A stretch of DNA of 64,000 bases, from assembly GCA_036346225.1 (NCBI GenBank), contig JARFIW010000108.1, positions 2,852,001 to 2,916,000 on the forward strand. Direction: 5' to 3'. The notes under the pieces are model-generated. The model saw only the letters and a program-made list of their open reading frames with translations. It did no database searches and had not been told where the DNA came from. A program made the position numbers and the translations under genes. The DNA is from Platerodrilus igneus. Its lineage: Eukaryota > Arthropoda > Insecta > Coleoptera > Lycidae. Below are positions 1-11,150 of the stretch, one piece after another (position 1 is the stretch's first letter; each line of letters opens with the position of its first letter).

Positions 1-1560
1 AATACAAGTGCCAACAAAATTTAACTGTGTTTGTATAAGGAAATGCGGAAACCTTATGTTAACACCACTATCTTAGCCATAAAATTTGAATTTCACTCTT
101 TATCACACACTTACCAAAACATCAACCACCAGTTGTTAAACAGTTGTCTCAGCTGTACCTGTGAACAAACAAAAACACCACATGGACACCATTTGTGTCC
201 TTAAAAGCATATGCCCAAAAATATAATAAGAGAATTTAAACATCTATGAAATACTAAAGGCATTTATTTTCTTTCTCTATCTGTTTTTCTTAAGGAGGAT
301 TTGCTCTAGTTTACTTTTTCATATTTTAAATATTGAATAATAAAACGACTTTATGAAAACAAAAGGAATTCTATTCATATGGAAATCTGACTATATACAT
401 GCGACTGCAATACATATGTTTACTATCTTGTCATTAATTTTTATAAAAAGAATTTTGTATAATTTAACCTTCAGAATAAATACGTATAAATTAATCGTTT
501 CTATAAAATTTAGTTTAAGCAAATATGTCATAATTTATTAGTTCCTAACACAGGATTTTATTTTTACTATAATCATAGAAGCGCTTCCTTGACCATTCAC
601 AAAAAATTGATCGTCAGGACAATAACGACCTTAAAATGTAACTACTCAATTTTAACGGTAATCTACTAAAAGAATATACGTGAATTTCAGTTTCAATAAA
701 AGACTTTTACATGACGTGCATGTTTTCAATTAAACAAAATATAAAATTAAACCAAGACTGCGTCTGGCGTTTAGACTCTGAATATCTCAACACATTGTGT
801 GCTTGTACAAGTGACTGACAACCTAGATATTTATACGTTGTTTTACAAACTTTAAGAAAGTACTTTATATTTTCTGTTACTCTAATAATTAACGTGAAAA
901 TTTCATAATAATTTACTATAGCTTCAAACACTCACGTGTAGACAAAAGAACTGCAGGTGGAAAATCACGACCTCAGCTGTTGTATTTATTTCATCGTATT
1001 AGTCATCAGTTAGATTGAAGTGTCAAGGTTCTTTGTAACATCAACCATTTCCATACTGCGTAGTTAGATAAAAGGACGAAACCATAGCTGTTTACCATTA
1101 ATTACTGTGACGGAAAATTATTATAATTTACATTGAAAACCGTTGCTGTAAACCTGTCCATATGATATTGCACTAAAGTGAGTAAGTGTTAGTCTAATAT
1201 ATTTTATTATTCTATACCAACTGTATTAAATGATGTATATTATCAATCCATTTTCTCAGCTCAAGTTTTCTTCTTCACTCGATTAGATGCCTCGTGTTTC
1301 TGACGGGTCATCATCTTGACTTTATCTCTCGTTTACAAAAGCGGCTTCACTCTAGGACGTTGGAGACCAAAGTGCCGGTTATCAACTTGACAGCGCTTGG
1401 TAACAAGCTTTAGAATATATATCTTCTAGAATCCATGTGTTATTATGAACATTATACTTTAATTTTTATTGGCTGAATATTTACGAATTAAATACTTTAA
1501 AATTTATTTGTTTTATTATTAATTTATTAGGCTAGGTGTAACTAGAAAAAATACGTTACA
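1..1560 (-). repeat. 3' LTR (partial) of the gag-only element
   Basis: Aligns end to end with 5695-7258. Position 1 corresponds to 5695, so about 267 bases of this LTR lie outside the window. It ends in ATACGTTACA at 1551-1560, the same terminus as the other LTR. Reading both copies side by side I see about ten length differences (for example near 124, 271, 316, 355, 601, 722, 895, 1329 and 1545) and no base substitutions. The ORFs over this stretch are also present in the other LTR and are not genes. Confidence 0.9.
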
Positions 1561-2693
1561 CAGCCTCTTCCCAAGAGAAAAATTCGAGGTATGGGAGAAT
1601 TTTTCTAAAAAATTTTGCAACTGAAACTTCAAACTTATTCTTCTTAACTGTACCAACCTCTTACACCTCACAACAAGACGGCACAAATATTAACTATACC
1701 TAATGATGAGTTTAACAAAAAATATCAGGATCATTTGCTAATTGATATGGGGGTATTAATGCATGGGATTGAGTGATTAGTAACTGCGCGTACTACACGC
1801 CTATAAAGGGACAAATCCGGAAGTCATAGCCAGTATATACGTCAATCGGTTAAGTATATTTAGGGGTATCTAACACTCAGTGGATGCATGTCATCTATAG
1901 TTACAAACGCAACAACCATATCAAAAAAATTTTTTTTTTTTTTTTAAAATGAAAATATTTTACTACAAATCATAAATGTAATAAACAAAATGGATTGGAC
2001 ATTATAATCACTACTAAACAAAAATCTGTACAACGAATATTTTTCTCTAATTTAATATATCTATCTTAAAGATTTATGTGCATAAAATTGATGAATTTAG
2101 TAAGTACCAAAAGCTGTTAGATACAAAGTCTATTCACGAAACGAATCTCTAACACTCGAGAAACAGACAAAGTATTAACAATACATATTCATCAACAAGA
2201 CACTTTTAGTCTTTGAGTGAGCATCTCACAATATTTTCTGTAAGATCTCTATTCTACATACTCAACTATCTCTCTCAAAATTATATAACCTCAATGACTC
2301 ATCACTAAAGAACTCTAAAACCACTAACGAATCATATATTGAGCCTATTGGGTGACCACCACCAACTACTCACAAAAACTCTTCATGAACTATCCTAGCT
2401 CATGTACACTCTCAATAAGAATAAGCACATTAGGCCTAGTCTCAAACTATTAAACCAAAACTCAAGCATTCCTTTAATGCTTAACATTCTATCACACTCT
2501 AACTATATGACTACATACTCAATACTCTACTAAACACCCTCTATACTCTCTATCATATATTCCATTACTGAATACGTATTACTTCACTGAATACATATCC
2601 ATCTCTATATACCTGCAACATCTCTATGCATATGCTGCATTCTCAAACACCTCCAAAAAAAATATCATCATTCAAAATCCATAAACATATCCT

Positions 2694-2823
2694 TGTCGTC
2701 ATCAAAATTATCATTTAACACTTCTTTATCGTCATCAGAGATTTTCATTTAACACTCCTTTATCGTCATCAAAAATTTTCATTTAACACTCCTTTATCGT
2801 CATCAAAAATTTTCATTTAACAC
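2694..2823. repeat. 34-bp minisatellite, about 3.7 copies
   Basis: Unit starts CTTTATCGTCATCAAAAA and continues ATTTTCATTTAACACTC. Copies follow one another with only a few changes; the first is the most diverged. It lies inside the non-coding interior of the gag-only LTR element. Confidence 0.85.
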
Positions 2824-3217
2824 ATGCAATATCTAAATCAACAAACATATTAAGCTCTATTACTACTAAAACATAAATTACTTTATAAAAATTTTCCCAA
2901 CTTTAAACTTGTCTAACTTAAGGATTCAAAACACGGACTAAAGAGAATTACAACTGACATCAACTATACTCGGAAGTACTTAAGGATCAGAAACATTGTT
3001 AATAACTTCAACTTCATCATCATCTATCGCAGAATTATCGATACTAAACATTTTCTTTGACTTAAACATGAAGATACGGATAAATTGGAGGAAGAAATTT
3101 AAATACAAAATTATTTTCTACTTTACTTCATGATAACTATTAATAACTGTTCTCGTACACTCTCACTCTACCAATAGTCAAACTGTCGACCTAAACTAAA
3201 GTGCTTCACAACGCATA

Positions 3218-3510
3218 AACTTGCTAGAATGACAAGCTCTTCTATGAGCCTCACCTAGACTTATAAACAATATTGCTAGAACGGCAGACTCTCCTCTGAG
3301 TCTCATCTAGACTGACAAACTAAATAAGCAAAACAAATCACATCATAACTGACCTCAAATAATTTCAAGTGACGATGTCGAAACTGCTAAAGCGACAACT
3401 TACCACGACCCTCGCATAGACTGACATAACGCTGAGCGACCAACCCTTCCTGAGTTTCGTCTAGACTAACATAACGCTACACGATGAACCACAACAAGTC
3501 TCGCTTAGAT
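3218..3510. repeat. Diverged tandem repeats of about 50 bp
   Basis: A motif of the form GCTAGAACGGCA, then CTCTTCTATGAGCCTC, then CTAGACTGACA recurs around 3222, 3276, 3381, 3432 and 3480, with substitutions and spacing changes. It could be an older minisatellite or a regulatory array of the retroelement. No coding capacity is evident. Confidence 0.55.
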
Positions 3511-3782
3511 GTAACTCAACTCAATATACTACGTTGCAACGCGACCATAAAAATTGCTACTCTAAATAAATCAAACCAAACTAAAACGTGCTCATGCACA
3601 AGAGCAATCTCAAACTATATTTCAACAGTAAAGACTAGTGTACCATTAATCGAACAACTAATATAACTAATAAGACTGAAAGATGAATCTATTATCGATG
3701 AAATACATACAAAATCAAATAAACCTGCAATATCCATATCAAACAACTTTAACACTTTATCTAGAAACAGGAATTTCACTAC

Positions 3783-5141
3783 TCAAATTCTGTTCTTTAC
3801 TCTTTGAATTGGACACGACGGACAAGTGATACTAGTCACTCCTTTACGACCACAACCATAACAAAATAATCTCTTGAAAGATCTACAAACATTGAAAGTA
3901 TGACCATCACGTGAACAATTCCAACAAATCAATTTACGCTTAATAAATGAGTTACCTACTCCACTCATTTCTGTCATTGGGGTGGCAGAATTAAGAACTT
4001 GTACTGGGGAATGTGAAGACGGAGGGTATAAACACGACTTGAAGCATTCTGAAATGAACTAGGGGTTTTGTTTCTAAAATGTGGATTAAAATAATTAAAA
4101 GGCTGTTTGTGACTATATGACGTAACTGAAACAGACTTATGTTTACTCAACGAAGCTTCTTCTAACCTCTTACATAATTTAACTAACGTACTAATATTCT
4201 CGATCTCTGTAAGAGCAAGATGCTGAATGAAATATGGCAATAAATTTTTCTTGACTATTCTAACTTTAGTGTGTTCTGCAGGAATAATAGGTAATCGGTT
4301 AAATAAACTTTCCATGTTAGCAATGAACAATACAACAGATTCACCGTTCTTCTGTAATCTATTCTTGATTTTTTCCCAAATATCGTCTTCAGGATGTGCT
4401 GGCAGGAAATCCTCCTTTAGTCTACTAACCAACGAACTCCAATCTGTTAACGAACCACGAACGCAACGATACCATAGCAAGGCATCACCGGTAAACAATT
4501 CAACTGCAGAATTAAACAATTCCATCTCAGATACCTTTCGAGACTGTGCAATGTCACTGATGTTTTCTAAAATTGATATAAGAGAGATGGGTTTCCTGAA
4601 TATTTTATCGACCAAGATGCTATAGGAACTGACTGTGTGACATATGTAACTGTTGGAACGGGCACATTAGATGCAGCAACAGAATTTACGTTAATATCTT
4701 TACTATTTGAACTTGTATCTTTATTTAATTTCTCATGCAGATCTGCTTCCACAACAAGAATAGTAGCCAAACTTTCATTTTAAATAACACCATTTCCTCA
4801 AAATTTTCTTTAGGGAGCTTTAACCGTTGTATTCTACCTGTAAGATGCACTAATCTTGACCTTATCCTTTTAAAATTGACTCTGCGGATCATCCATAAAT
4901 TCTAACAAAACATTTTTAACGGACTCTATACTAGACTCAATCTCTGCTTTCTCTACTTGAAATCTACTTTATAATAAGAAGGATCTATCAAACAACCTGG
5001 TTTATCTGCTTCTTTGGCCAACAACCTTGCTAAAATTTTCCTTTTATCTGAAACTGGTCTTGAATTTTCAATGCCTCTAATGTTCAATTCATATTCTAAC
5101 TCATTTTTAAGTAAGTGTACGATGCTATAAGTTTCTGCCAT
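3783..5141 (-). pseudogene. gag: Gypsy-type gag polyprotein with zinc knuckles, frame-broken
   Basis: Four minus-strand reading frames follow one another. 5141-4953 is a charged N-terminal helical segment beginning AETYSIVHLL. 4770-4567 is a linker ending in a SIKYSGNP motif. 4615-3974 is the capsid-like core with FTGDALLWYR and an EDFLPAHPEDDIW segment, typical of insect gypsy gag. 3977-3783 carries two knuckles. The first is a perfect CX2CX4HX4C (CWNCSRDGHTFNVC). The second, CYGCGRKGVTSITC, has Val where His is expected, as is common in this gag group. Gag should assemble the particle and package the RNA. The breaks between pieces are simple frame changes. Since the LTRs differ mainly by small indels, some breaks may be sequencing artefacts rather than decay. 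Confidence 0.85.
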
Positions 5142-5409
5142 AATTAAATATCTGAATATCTCTAATGTAACTCAATTATATAATAGTTGAAGATGAAATC
5201 TCAAACGAACGAATGTCCTAACTATATAGAAAACCCACTGTAAACTGTAACAAACTTTAACAAAATGAAACAAAAACTATTTACTAGAATCAATGCAAAC
5301 CTCAGTCGGTAGATATAAGTGTGATGAAGATAACTACTAAATATTCCAGCCTATAAGTGAAGTTATTCAAGCCTCTAAATGAAATTCCAGCCCCTAAATG
5401 AATTTCCAA

Positions 5410-5426
5410 CCTCACGTTGGGCGCCA
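5410..5426 (-). promoter_or_regulatory. Primer-binding site (TGGCGCCCAACGTGAGG on the minus strand)
   Basis: One base separates the LTR end (ACA, at 5428 on the minus strand) from TGGCGCCCAACGTG. A TGGCGCC-type PBS directly inside the 5' LTR is the usual arrangement in insect gypsy elements, where the 3' end of a host tRNA primes minus-strand DNA synthesis. The same 14-mer reappears at the centre of the palindrome near 59765. Confidence 0.8.
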
Positions 5427-5427
5427 G

Positions 5428-7258
5428 TGTAATTAAAATAAAATTTTTGCAAATTTATCCTGGTGACTATCAGCTATATACTAAAGCTCTCTATTTTAAT
5501 CTGATATCACTAGGTCGAGTATTTCTTCTTTAAACTCCAAGCCCAGGGTAATGTCGGATGGAAAACGGCTATAGACAAAGAAAACTCTTAAGGGTTAAAC
5601 GGCTAGTAGAGTGTTAGCTCTGGGTAGATCATGAGCATGGGTCATGGGTGGATAACTGACCAAAAATAGTTTTAATAGGCGCCACCGTATTTTTAATACA
5701 AGTGCCAACAAAATTTAACTGTGTTTGTATAAGGAAATGCGGAAACCTTATGTTAACACCACTATCTTAGCCATAAAATTTGAATTTCACTCTTTATCAC
5801 ACACTTACCAAAACATCACCACCAGTTGTTAAACAGTTGTCTCAGCTGTACCTGTGAACAAACAAAAACACCACATGGACACCATTTGTGTCCTTAAAAG
5901 CATATGCCCAAAAATATAATAAGAGAATTTAAACATCTATGAAATACTAAAGGCATTTATTTTCTTCTCTCTATCTGTTTTTCTTAAGGAGGATTTGCTC
6001 TAGTTTACTTTTCATATTTTAAATATTGAATAATAAAACGACTTTATGAAAAACAAAAGGAATTCTATTCATATGGAAATCTGACTATATACATGCGACT
6101 GCAATACATATGTTTACTATCTTGTCATTAATTTTTATAAAAAGAATTTTGTATAATTTAACCTTCAGAATAAATACGTATAAATTAATCGTTTCTATAA
6201 AATTTAGTTTAAGCAAATATGTCATAATTTATTAGTTCCTAACACAGGATTTTATTTTTACTATAATCATAGAAGCGCTTCCTTGACCATTCACAAAAAA
6301 ATTGATCGTCAGGACAATAACGACCTTAAAATGTAACTACTCAATTTTAACGGTAATCTACTAAAAGAATATACGTGAATTTCAGTTTCAATAAAAGACT
6401 TTTACATGACGTGCATGTTTTTCAATTAAACAAAATATAAAATTAAACCAAGACTGCGTCTGGCGTTTAGACTCTGAATATCTCAACACATTGTGTGCTT
6501 GTACAAGTGACTGACAACCTAGATATTTATACGTTGTTTTACAAACTTTAAGAAAGTACTTTATATTTTCTGTTACTCTAATAATTAACGTAGAAAATTT
6601 CATAATAATTTACTATAGCTTCAAACACTCACGTGTAGACAAAAGAACTGCAGGTGGAAAATCACGACCTCAGCTGTTGTATTTATTTCATCGTATTAGT
6701 CATCAGTTAGATTGAAGTGTCAAGGTTCTTTGTAACATCAACCATTTCCATACTGCGTAGTTAGATAAAAGGACGAAACCATAGCTGTTTACCATTAATT
6801 ACTGTGACGGAAAATTATTATAATTTACATTGAAAACCGTTGCTGTAAACCTGTCCATATGATATTGCACTAAAGTGAGTAAGTGTTAGTCTAATATATT
6901 TTATTATTCTATACCAACTGTATTAAATGATGTATATTATCAATCCATTTTCTCAGCTCAAGTTTTCTTCTTCACTCGATTAGATGCCTCGTGTTTCTGA
7001 CGGGTCATCATCTTGACTTTATCTCTGTTTACAAAAGCGGCTTCACTCTAGGACGTTGGAGACCAAAGTGCCGGTTATCAACTTGACAGCGCTTGGTAAC
7101 AAGCTTTAGAATATATATCTTCTAGAATCCATGTGTTATTATGAACATTATACTTTAATTTTTATTGGCTGAATATTTACGAATTAAATACTTTAAAATT
7201 TATTTGTTTTATTATTAATTTATTAGGCTAGGTGTAACTAGAAAAAAAATACGTTACA
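5428..7258 (-). repeat. 5' LTR of the gag-only element (1,831 bp, complete)
   Basis: Bounded by TGTAAT at 5428 and TTACA at 7258, the expected TG...CA ends within a short inverted repeat (TGTAA/TTACA). The left boundary is fixed by the adjacent PBS. The right boundary is fixed by the point where identity with the other LTR stops (1560 against 7258). The length is large for an insect LTR. Confidence 0.9.
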
Positions 7259-8198
7259 ATATATCTCACGTTTCAACACAACAGACGCAGAATCTCAAAC
7301 CCAAATTCAGGAATCCACTTCTTCAATTATCTCAGTTAGAAGAACCCAAAAGACTCTCCGGCTATACTAGATTGATGTTTTAAATCGGTACAATATTCTA
7401 AAGTACAAATACTCACAAATAATGTAATACAATATAAGAATGAAAAATTTTACAGTTTTATAAGATACTCATAAAAAAAAACAAAGTTTTAGCCTACACT
7501 AAAAATACTTTTACGTTATACTTACCGGATTTGAGTATACTCACACCTCCGTTTTACGATTTAAAGAAATATATATTTCTTCTCACCAATACATGTAAAT
7601 TGTCCTTTATTATACAAATAATAAATTACCCAAATGAAGATTTCTAATGGATTAAACATTAAAGTGAAATCTCCTAAGTTGTTAAATTACGAAATACTAT
7701 ATCAATTGCTGATTTAAATATCGTCATAAAAGTCACTTATTAAATTGCAAATCTTAAAAGTTATTCTAACCTTTATTTACACGTGCCTTGAAATAACTCC
7801 ATATTTATTAGCCCTTCTAAAATTCCATACTATCCAACTATTAAAGCCCCCTCAATAAGGGTATTTTCTACATATGAATTATAATCAAATTTGCTTAGCG
7901 TCGATATTGTTTTGACAGGACTATGATTTTCATTAGCATCTAGTTGAGAACGCTAACCAGGGAATCGAGTCGAATTAGAATTGAATTGAAATTGAAGTTG
8001 AAATTGAATTAAAATTGATCTTAGATACACGTTCAAGTCCTGTCCAAAACCTTATATTTTCCATCTTTCAATTACTAGCTCGATTTGAAATGATCATTTG
8101 GGCTTTGCATAAAGGTCTAAGTTATTATTTCATTTTATCAACTATAATACGTTAGTATTTATCATATTACCTTGTGTAATTAACTTCCAATAATTACT
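7259..8198. other. No gene recognised; AT-rich with a short AATTGAA-type tract
   Basis: Nothing coding is supported. At about 7970-8022 there is a degenerate simple repeat built from GAATTGAAATTG units. The stretch may include an unrecognised 5' part of the BEL/Pao element that follows. Confidence 0.5.
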
Positions 8199-8870
8199 GT
8201 GACAAATCCAAGCAAATCAGGCAAAACAAGAATAGTTTGGGACACTGAAGCCACTGAAGTCAATGGAGACTCCTTAAACTCAATACTGCTGAAAGGACCG
8301 GATCAGCTCGTGTCATTGCTGTTCATTTTATATCGTTTTCAAGAGAAACAGTTTGCCATTTGTGGAGACATCCGTGAATTGTTTCACCAGGTTCAAATCA
8401 AAGTGGAAGGCCAGCATGCTCTGCACTTTCTTTGAAACCATGATTTAAAAGACTCGCCAGATGTCTACGTTATGCAGGTGTTAGCATTTGGAGCAACTTG
8501 TTCACCAAGTTGTGCACAATTTGTAAAGAACATAAATGCGCAAGAATTTGCAAATAAGTACCCCAAAGCTATTTCTTGTATACTTCAAAATCATTATGTA
8601 GACAACTTACTTTGCAGCGTGGACACCGAAGAAGAAGCAATAACATTAGTGCACGAAGTAAAATTCATATATAAATGCGGTGGATTGGATATTCGAAACT
8701 GGATTTTAAATTCTTCTAAAGTGATTAGAGTTATGGGAGAAAAGAACCTGAAAAGAAACGGATTTGAATATGAACCTAGAAAACACTACAGAAAGTGTTC
8801 TGGGAATGTGGTGGTGTACTTCGTCGGACAGTTACATCTTTGCTCTTTTATGGTAGGCCTCAACGAGTAA
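8199..8870 (+). pseudogene. BEL/Pao reverse transcriptase domain, one in-frame stop, YVDN active site
   Basis: A single frame holds KTRIVWDTEA, SLNSILLKGPD, ICGDIRELFHQVQI and then, after a TGA at 8433, YVMQVLAFGATCSP and HYVDNLLCSVDTEEEA. These are the palm and fingers motifs of Pao-type RT. The catalytic YVDD box reads YVDN, losing one of the two metal-binding aspartates. The TGA falls where the family usually has Trp, consistent with a TGG to TGA change. Downstream the frame shifts before the RNase H region. Confidence 0.85.
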
Positions 8871-8984
8871 ACTGTGAACTATTAGTTGAAGATTATCAGC
8901 CAACAAATAGACAAGTACTGCATGTCCTAATGACAGTTTTCGACTTTAGGATTTATTGTCCACATTCTGATATACATTAAAATT

Positions 8985-9540
8985 TTAATGCAGTAAATGT
9001 GGCATTCAAAGATGGATTTGGACGACACAATTAGTGATGAGCAGTACATTAAGTGGCATTTGTGGATGAAGCACGTAAAATGTATTAACCAAATTAAAAT
9101 TCATAGATGCTATTTCAAAAATAGTAAACTTTACAAGCAGCACACATTGCAGTTGCACGTTTTTGTGGATACCTTGCAGCTGTGGCATACATTAGAATTA
9201 TCACAAATAAACAGGCAGAGCACAGAATCATCGAAGCAAAAGCGCAAGTGCCCTACTTAGAGCGACTTCAATCCTTGCTTAGAACTTGAAGCCACTAAAC
9301 TTTGGGTACGGATAGCAAACAATATTAAGGAAGGTCATACTATCAAATTCAGTGAAGAGTTCTACTGGTCAGACTCAAAAACCGCTATTTCCTGGATTAA
9401 CTCAGATCAACGAAACTGGCATCAGTTGGTTGGTTTCAGAATCAACGAAATACTTGAAACCATTAAAAAGTACCAGTGGTGATACATTCCGACGAAATTA
9501 AGTGTATCAGATGATGCTACAAAATGTCAAAGGGTTCCTG
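8985..9540 (+). pseudogene. BEL/Pao connection and RNase H-like region remnant
   Basis: Around 9000-9130 a frame with YIKWHLWMKHVKCINQIKIHRC matches the segment between RT and RNase H. At 9366-9520 WSDSKTAISWINSD, then NWHQLVGFRINEILE and then IPTKLSVSDDATK matches the RNase H end, with the usual aspartates. A frameshift lies between about 9140 and 9290, and a TGA follows YQW at 9480. Confidence 0.75.
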
Positions 9541-9542
9541 AA

Positions 9543-11150
9543 TTGAACTCATCTGGCTGCTGGTTTACAGGATTGCTGTTTCTCACGCAATCTAAAGAGC
9601 AATGGCCAGGTATCTCAAATGATATCGCAACAACAGCTGAAGACCTGAAACCGTCAGTATTATTCCATTTTGATAAAATCAGTTCATTCTTGGTCCAACC
9701 AGAACGCTTTTCCAATTGGAGAAAGCTTGTGCACACTCGAGCACTTATTCAACGTTTTATATGGAACATTAGTGCGAAACATAAAGGTTCTGCAAAGTGC
9801 AAGGAAGCAGAAAATAGCTTATTCTGTCAAGCGCAAAATGATTACTATAAGAATGAAATCACAGTATTGAAAAACGAACAAATTATGCCTATTGAGACAT
9901 GCATATGCTTGGATAAAACTAGTACAATTTGGAAGTTGTCACCATATCTGGACCAGAATGTTGTGCTATAGTTTCGTGGACATATCGATGCAGCAATTGG
10001 AGCATCTGGCGATTTAAAGCATCTTATCATACTACCGAAAGGACACCACATTAGTAGTCTAGTAATAAGGAGCTATCATGAGCACTATTGCCGCCCCAAC
10101 CACGAAACAGTAATCAATGAGATTTGTCAAAAATTTTATATTCCATATTTACGAGTGGCAGTCAAAATGGAACGAAAAAGGTGTCAAGTTAGCAAAAAAT
10201 CAACAGTCAATGCCAAAAACACCCGAAATGAGCGAGCCTCTTCTGGCGAGACTTGTTACATTTAGTCGACCATTCACTTACATCGACATCGACTATTTTG
10301 GCCCAATGAACGTTACAGTTGGAAGGCGCAGCAAAATACGCTGGGGTGTATTGATAACATACCTTACAATTCATGCATTTCATATAGAGGTGGCGAACAG
10401 TTTAACCACAAATTCGTGTATTGTAGCTATTAAATGCTGTATTGCTCGGCGCAAAGTTTCCAGTAAATTTCGATGCTCAATGGTACCAATTTTCATGGTG
10501 CAGAGAAAGAAATAAAAGAGACCCGACATAGCAACAAGACGCACTGGCTAAAGAGTTTCCATATCACTGACAAAGTGGATATATAATCCACCCACTGCCC
10601 CTCACATGGACAGAAGTTTGGAGAGGTTAGTGCGTTTGGTTAAAAAGATACTATATCAAATTATGCTTGCATGAAATCCATCGGACGAATTACTTTATAG
10701 TATGCTTGTTGAAGTAGAATGCATAGTTAACACTCGACCACTTACTTATATACCCCTCCAATCTGAGAACGATGATATTCCCCAAACCATTTCCTTCTCG
10801 CATCATCAAATGGAAAAAAGCCGGATAATATTCTTTGGATGACAAAACGCTTTCGAGAAATCCCAGCTGTATGCAAATGCTTTCTGGAAACGTTGGATAA
10901 GGGAATATCTTCCCGCCCTAACATGCCGAACCAAGTGGCTTGAACCAGGTAAGCCCATTGCTAAGGGCGAAATTGTGATCATACTGGAAGAAAATAATTC
11001 CAAAAACATGTGGCCTAAAACCAGAGTTTTAGATGTGGTAAAGGCAGGCAAGTGCATAGAACAATTGTACAAACTTTTACGGGCATATATGAGAGACTTG
11101 CAGTGAAATTAGGGGTGTTGGACATTCAAAAGAGTGTCGACCTAATTCCT
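9543..11150 (+). pseudogene. BEL/Pao integrase remnant
   Basis: From about 10010 the frame reads HLIILPKGHHIS and YHEHYCRPNHET, the His/Cys zinc region. At 10230-10450 it reads FTYIDIDYFGPMNVTVGRR and FHIEVANSLTT, the first catalytic Asp and the core strand. Near 10470-10500 a one-base shift separates the second Asp from NGTNFHGAEKE. Near 10600 PHMDRSLERLVRLVK carries the catalytic Glu segment. The tail near 11070-11140 (TGIYERLAVKLGVLDI) marks the C terminus. All parts are in different frames. Confidence 0.8.

Larger units (their letters stand above)
1561..3782. other. Pol-less internal region of the LTR element
   Basis: AT-rich sequence between the end of gag and the 3' LTR in element orientation. 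A complete gypsy element would carry protease, reverse transcriptase, RNase H and integrase here. I see no conserved pol motif on either strand. A possible purine tract lies next to the LTR on the minus strand (about 1561-1577, ending GAAGAGGCTG). The stretch also holds two tandem-repeat tracts, listed separately. Confidence 0.7.
1..7258 (-). mobile_element. Gag-only long-LTR gypsy-type retroelement, cut by left window edge
   Basis: Positions 1-1560 and 5695-7258 are almost identical direct repeats that flank an internal region with minus-strand gag reading frames. The right LTR runs from TGTAAT at 5428 to TTACA at 7258. The left LTR starts outside the window and ends at 1560. A PBS-like TGGCGCC motif lies one base inside the right LTR on the minus strand, so this is the 5' LTR. 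The internal part (1561-5427) is only about 3.9 kb. It encodes gag but no protease, reverse transcriptase or integrase that I can find, so the copy should depend on enzymes supplied in trans. The near identity of the LTRs implies recent insertion. The target duplication cannot be checked because the left end is missing. Confidence 0.88.
8199..11150 (+). mobile_element. Decayed BEL/Pao retrotransposon pol (copy 1)
   Basis: Successive + strand pieces give, in order, the Pao-type reverse transcriptase, the connection/RNase H region, the integrase zinc region and core, and the integrase tail ending about 11150. Reading frames are interrupted by stops and shifts throughout, so the copy is inactive. 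I could not identify gag, protease or LTRs around it. The order and wording of the motifs are diagnostic of BEL/Pao rather than gypsy. Confidence 0.85.

Noticed and set aside
353..931. Short ORFs inside the LTRs, repeated at 6388-6603
   Set aside because: Present in both LTR copies, with frames altered by the small indels, and without recognisable motifs.
4227..4625. 132-codon + strand ORF
   Set aside because: It is antisense to the gag capsid region, which has clear family motifs on the minus strand.
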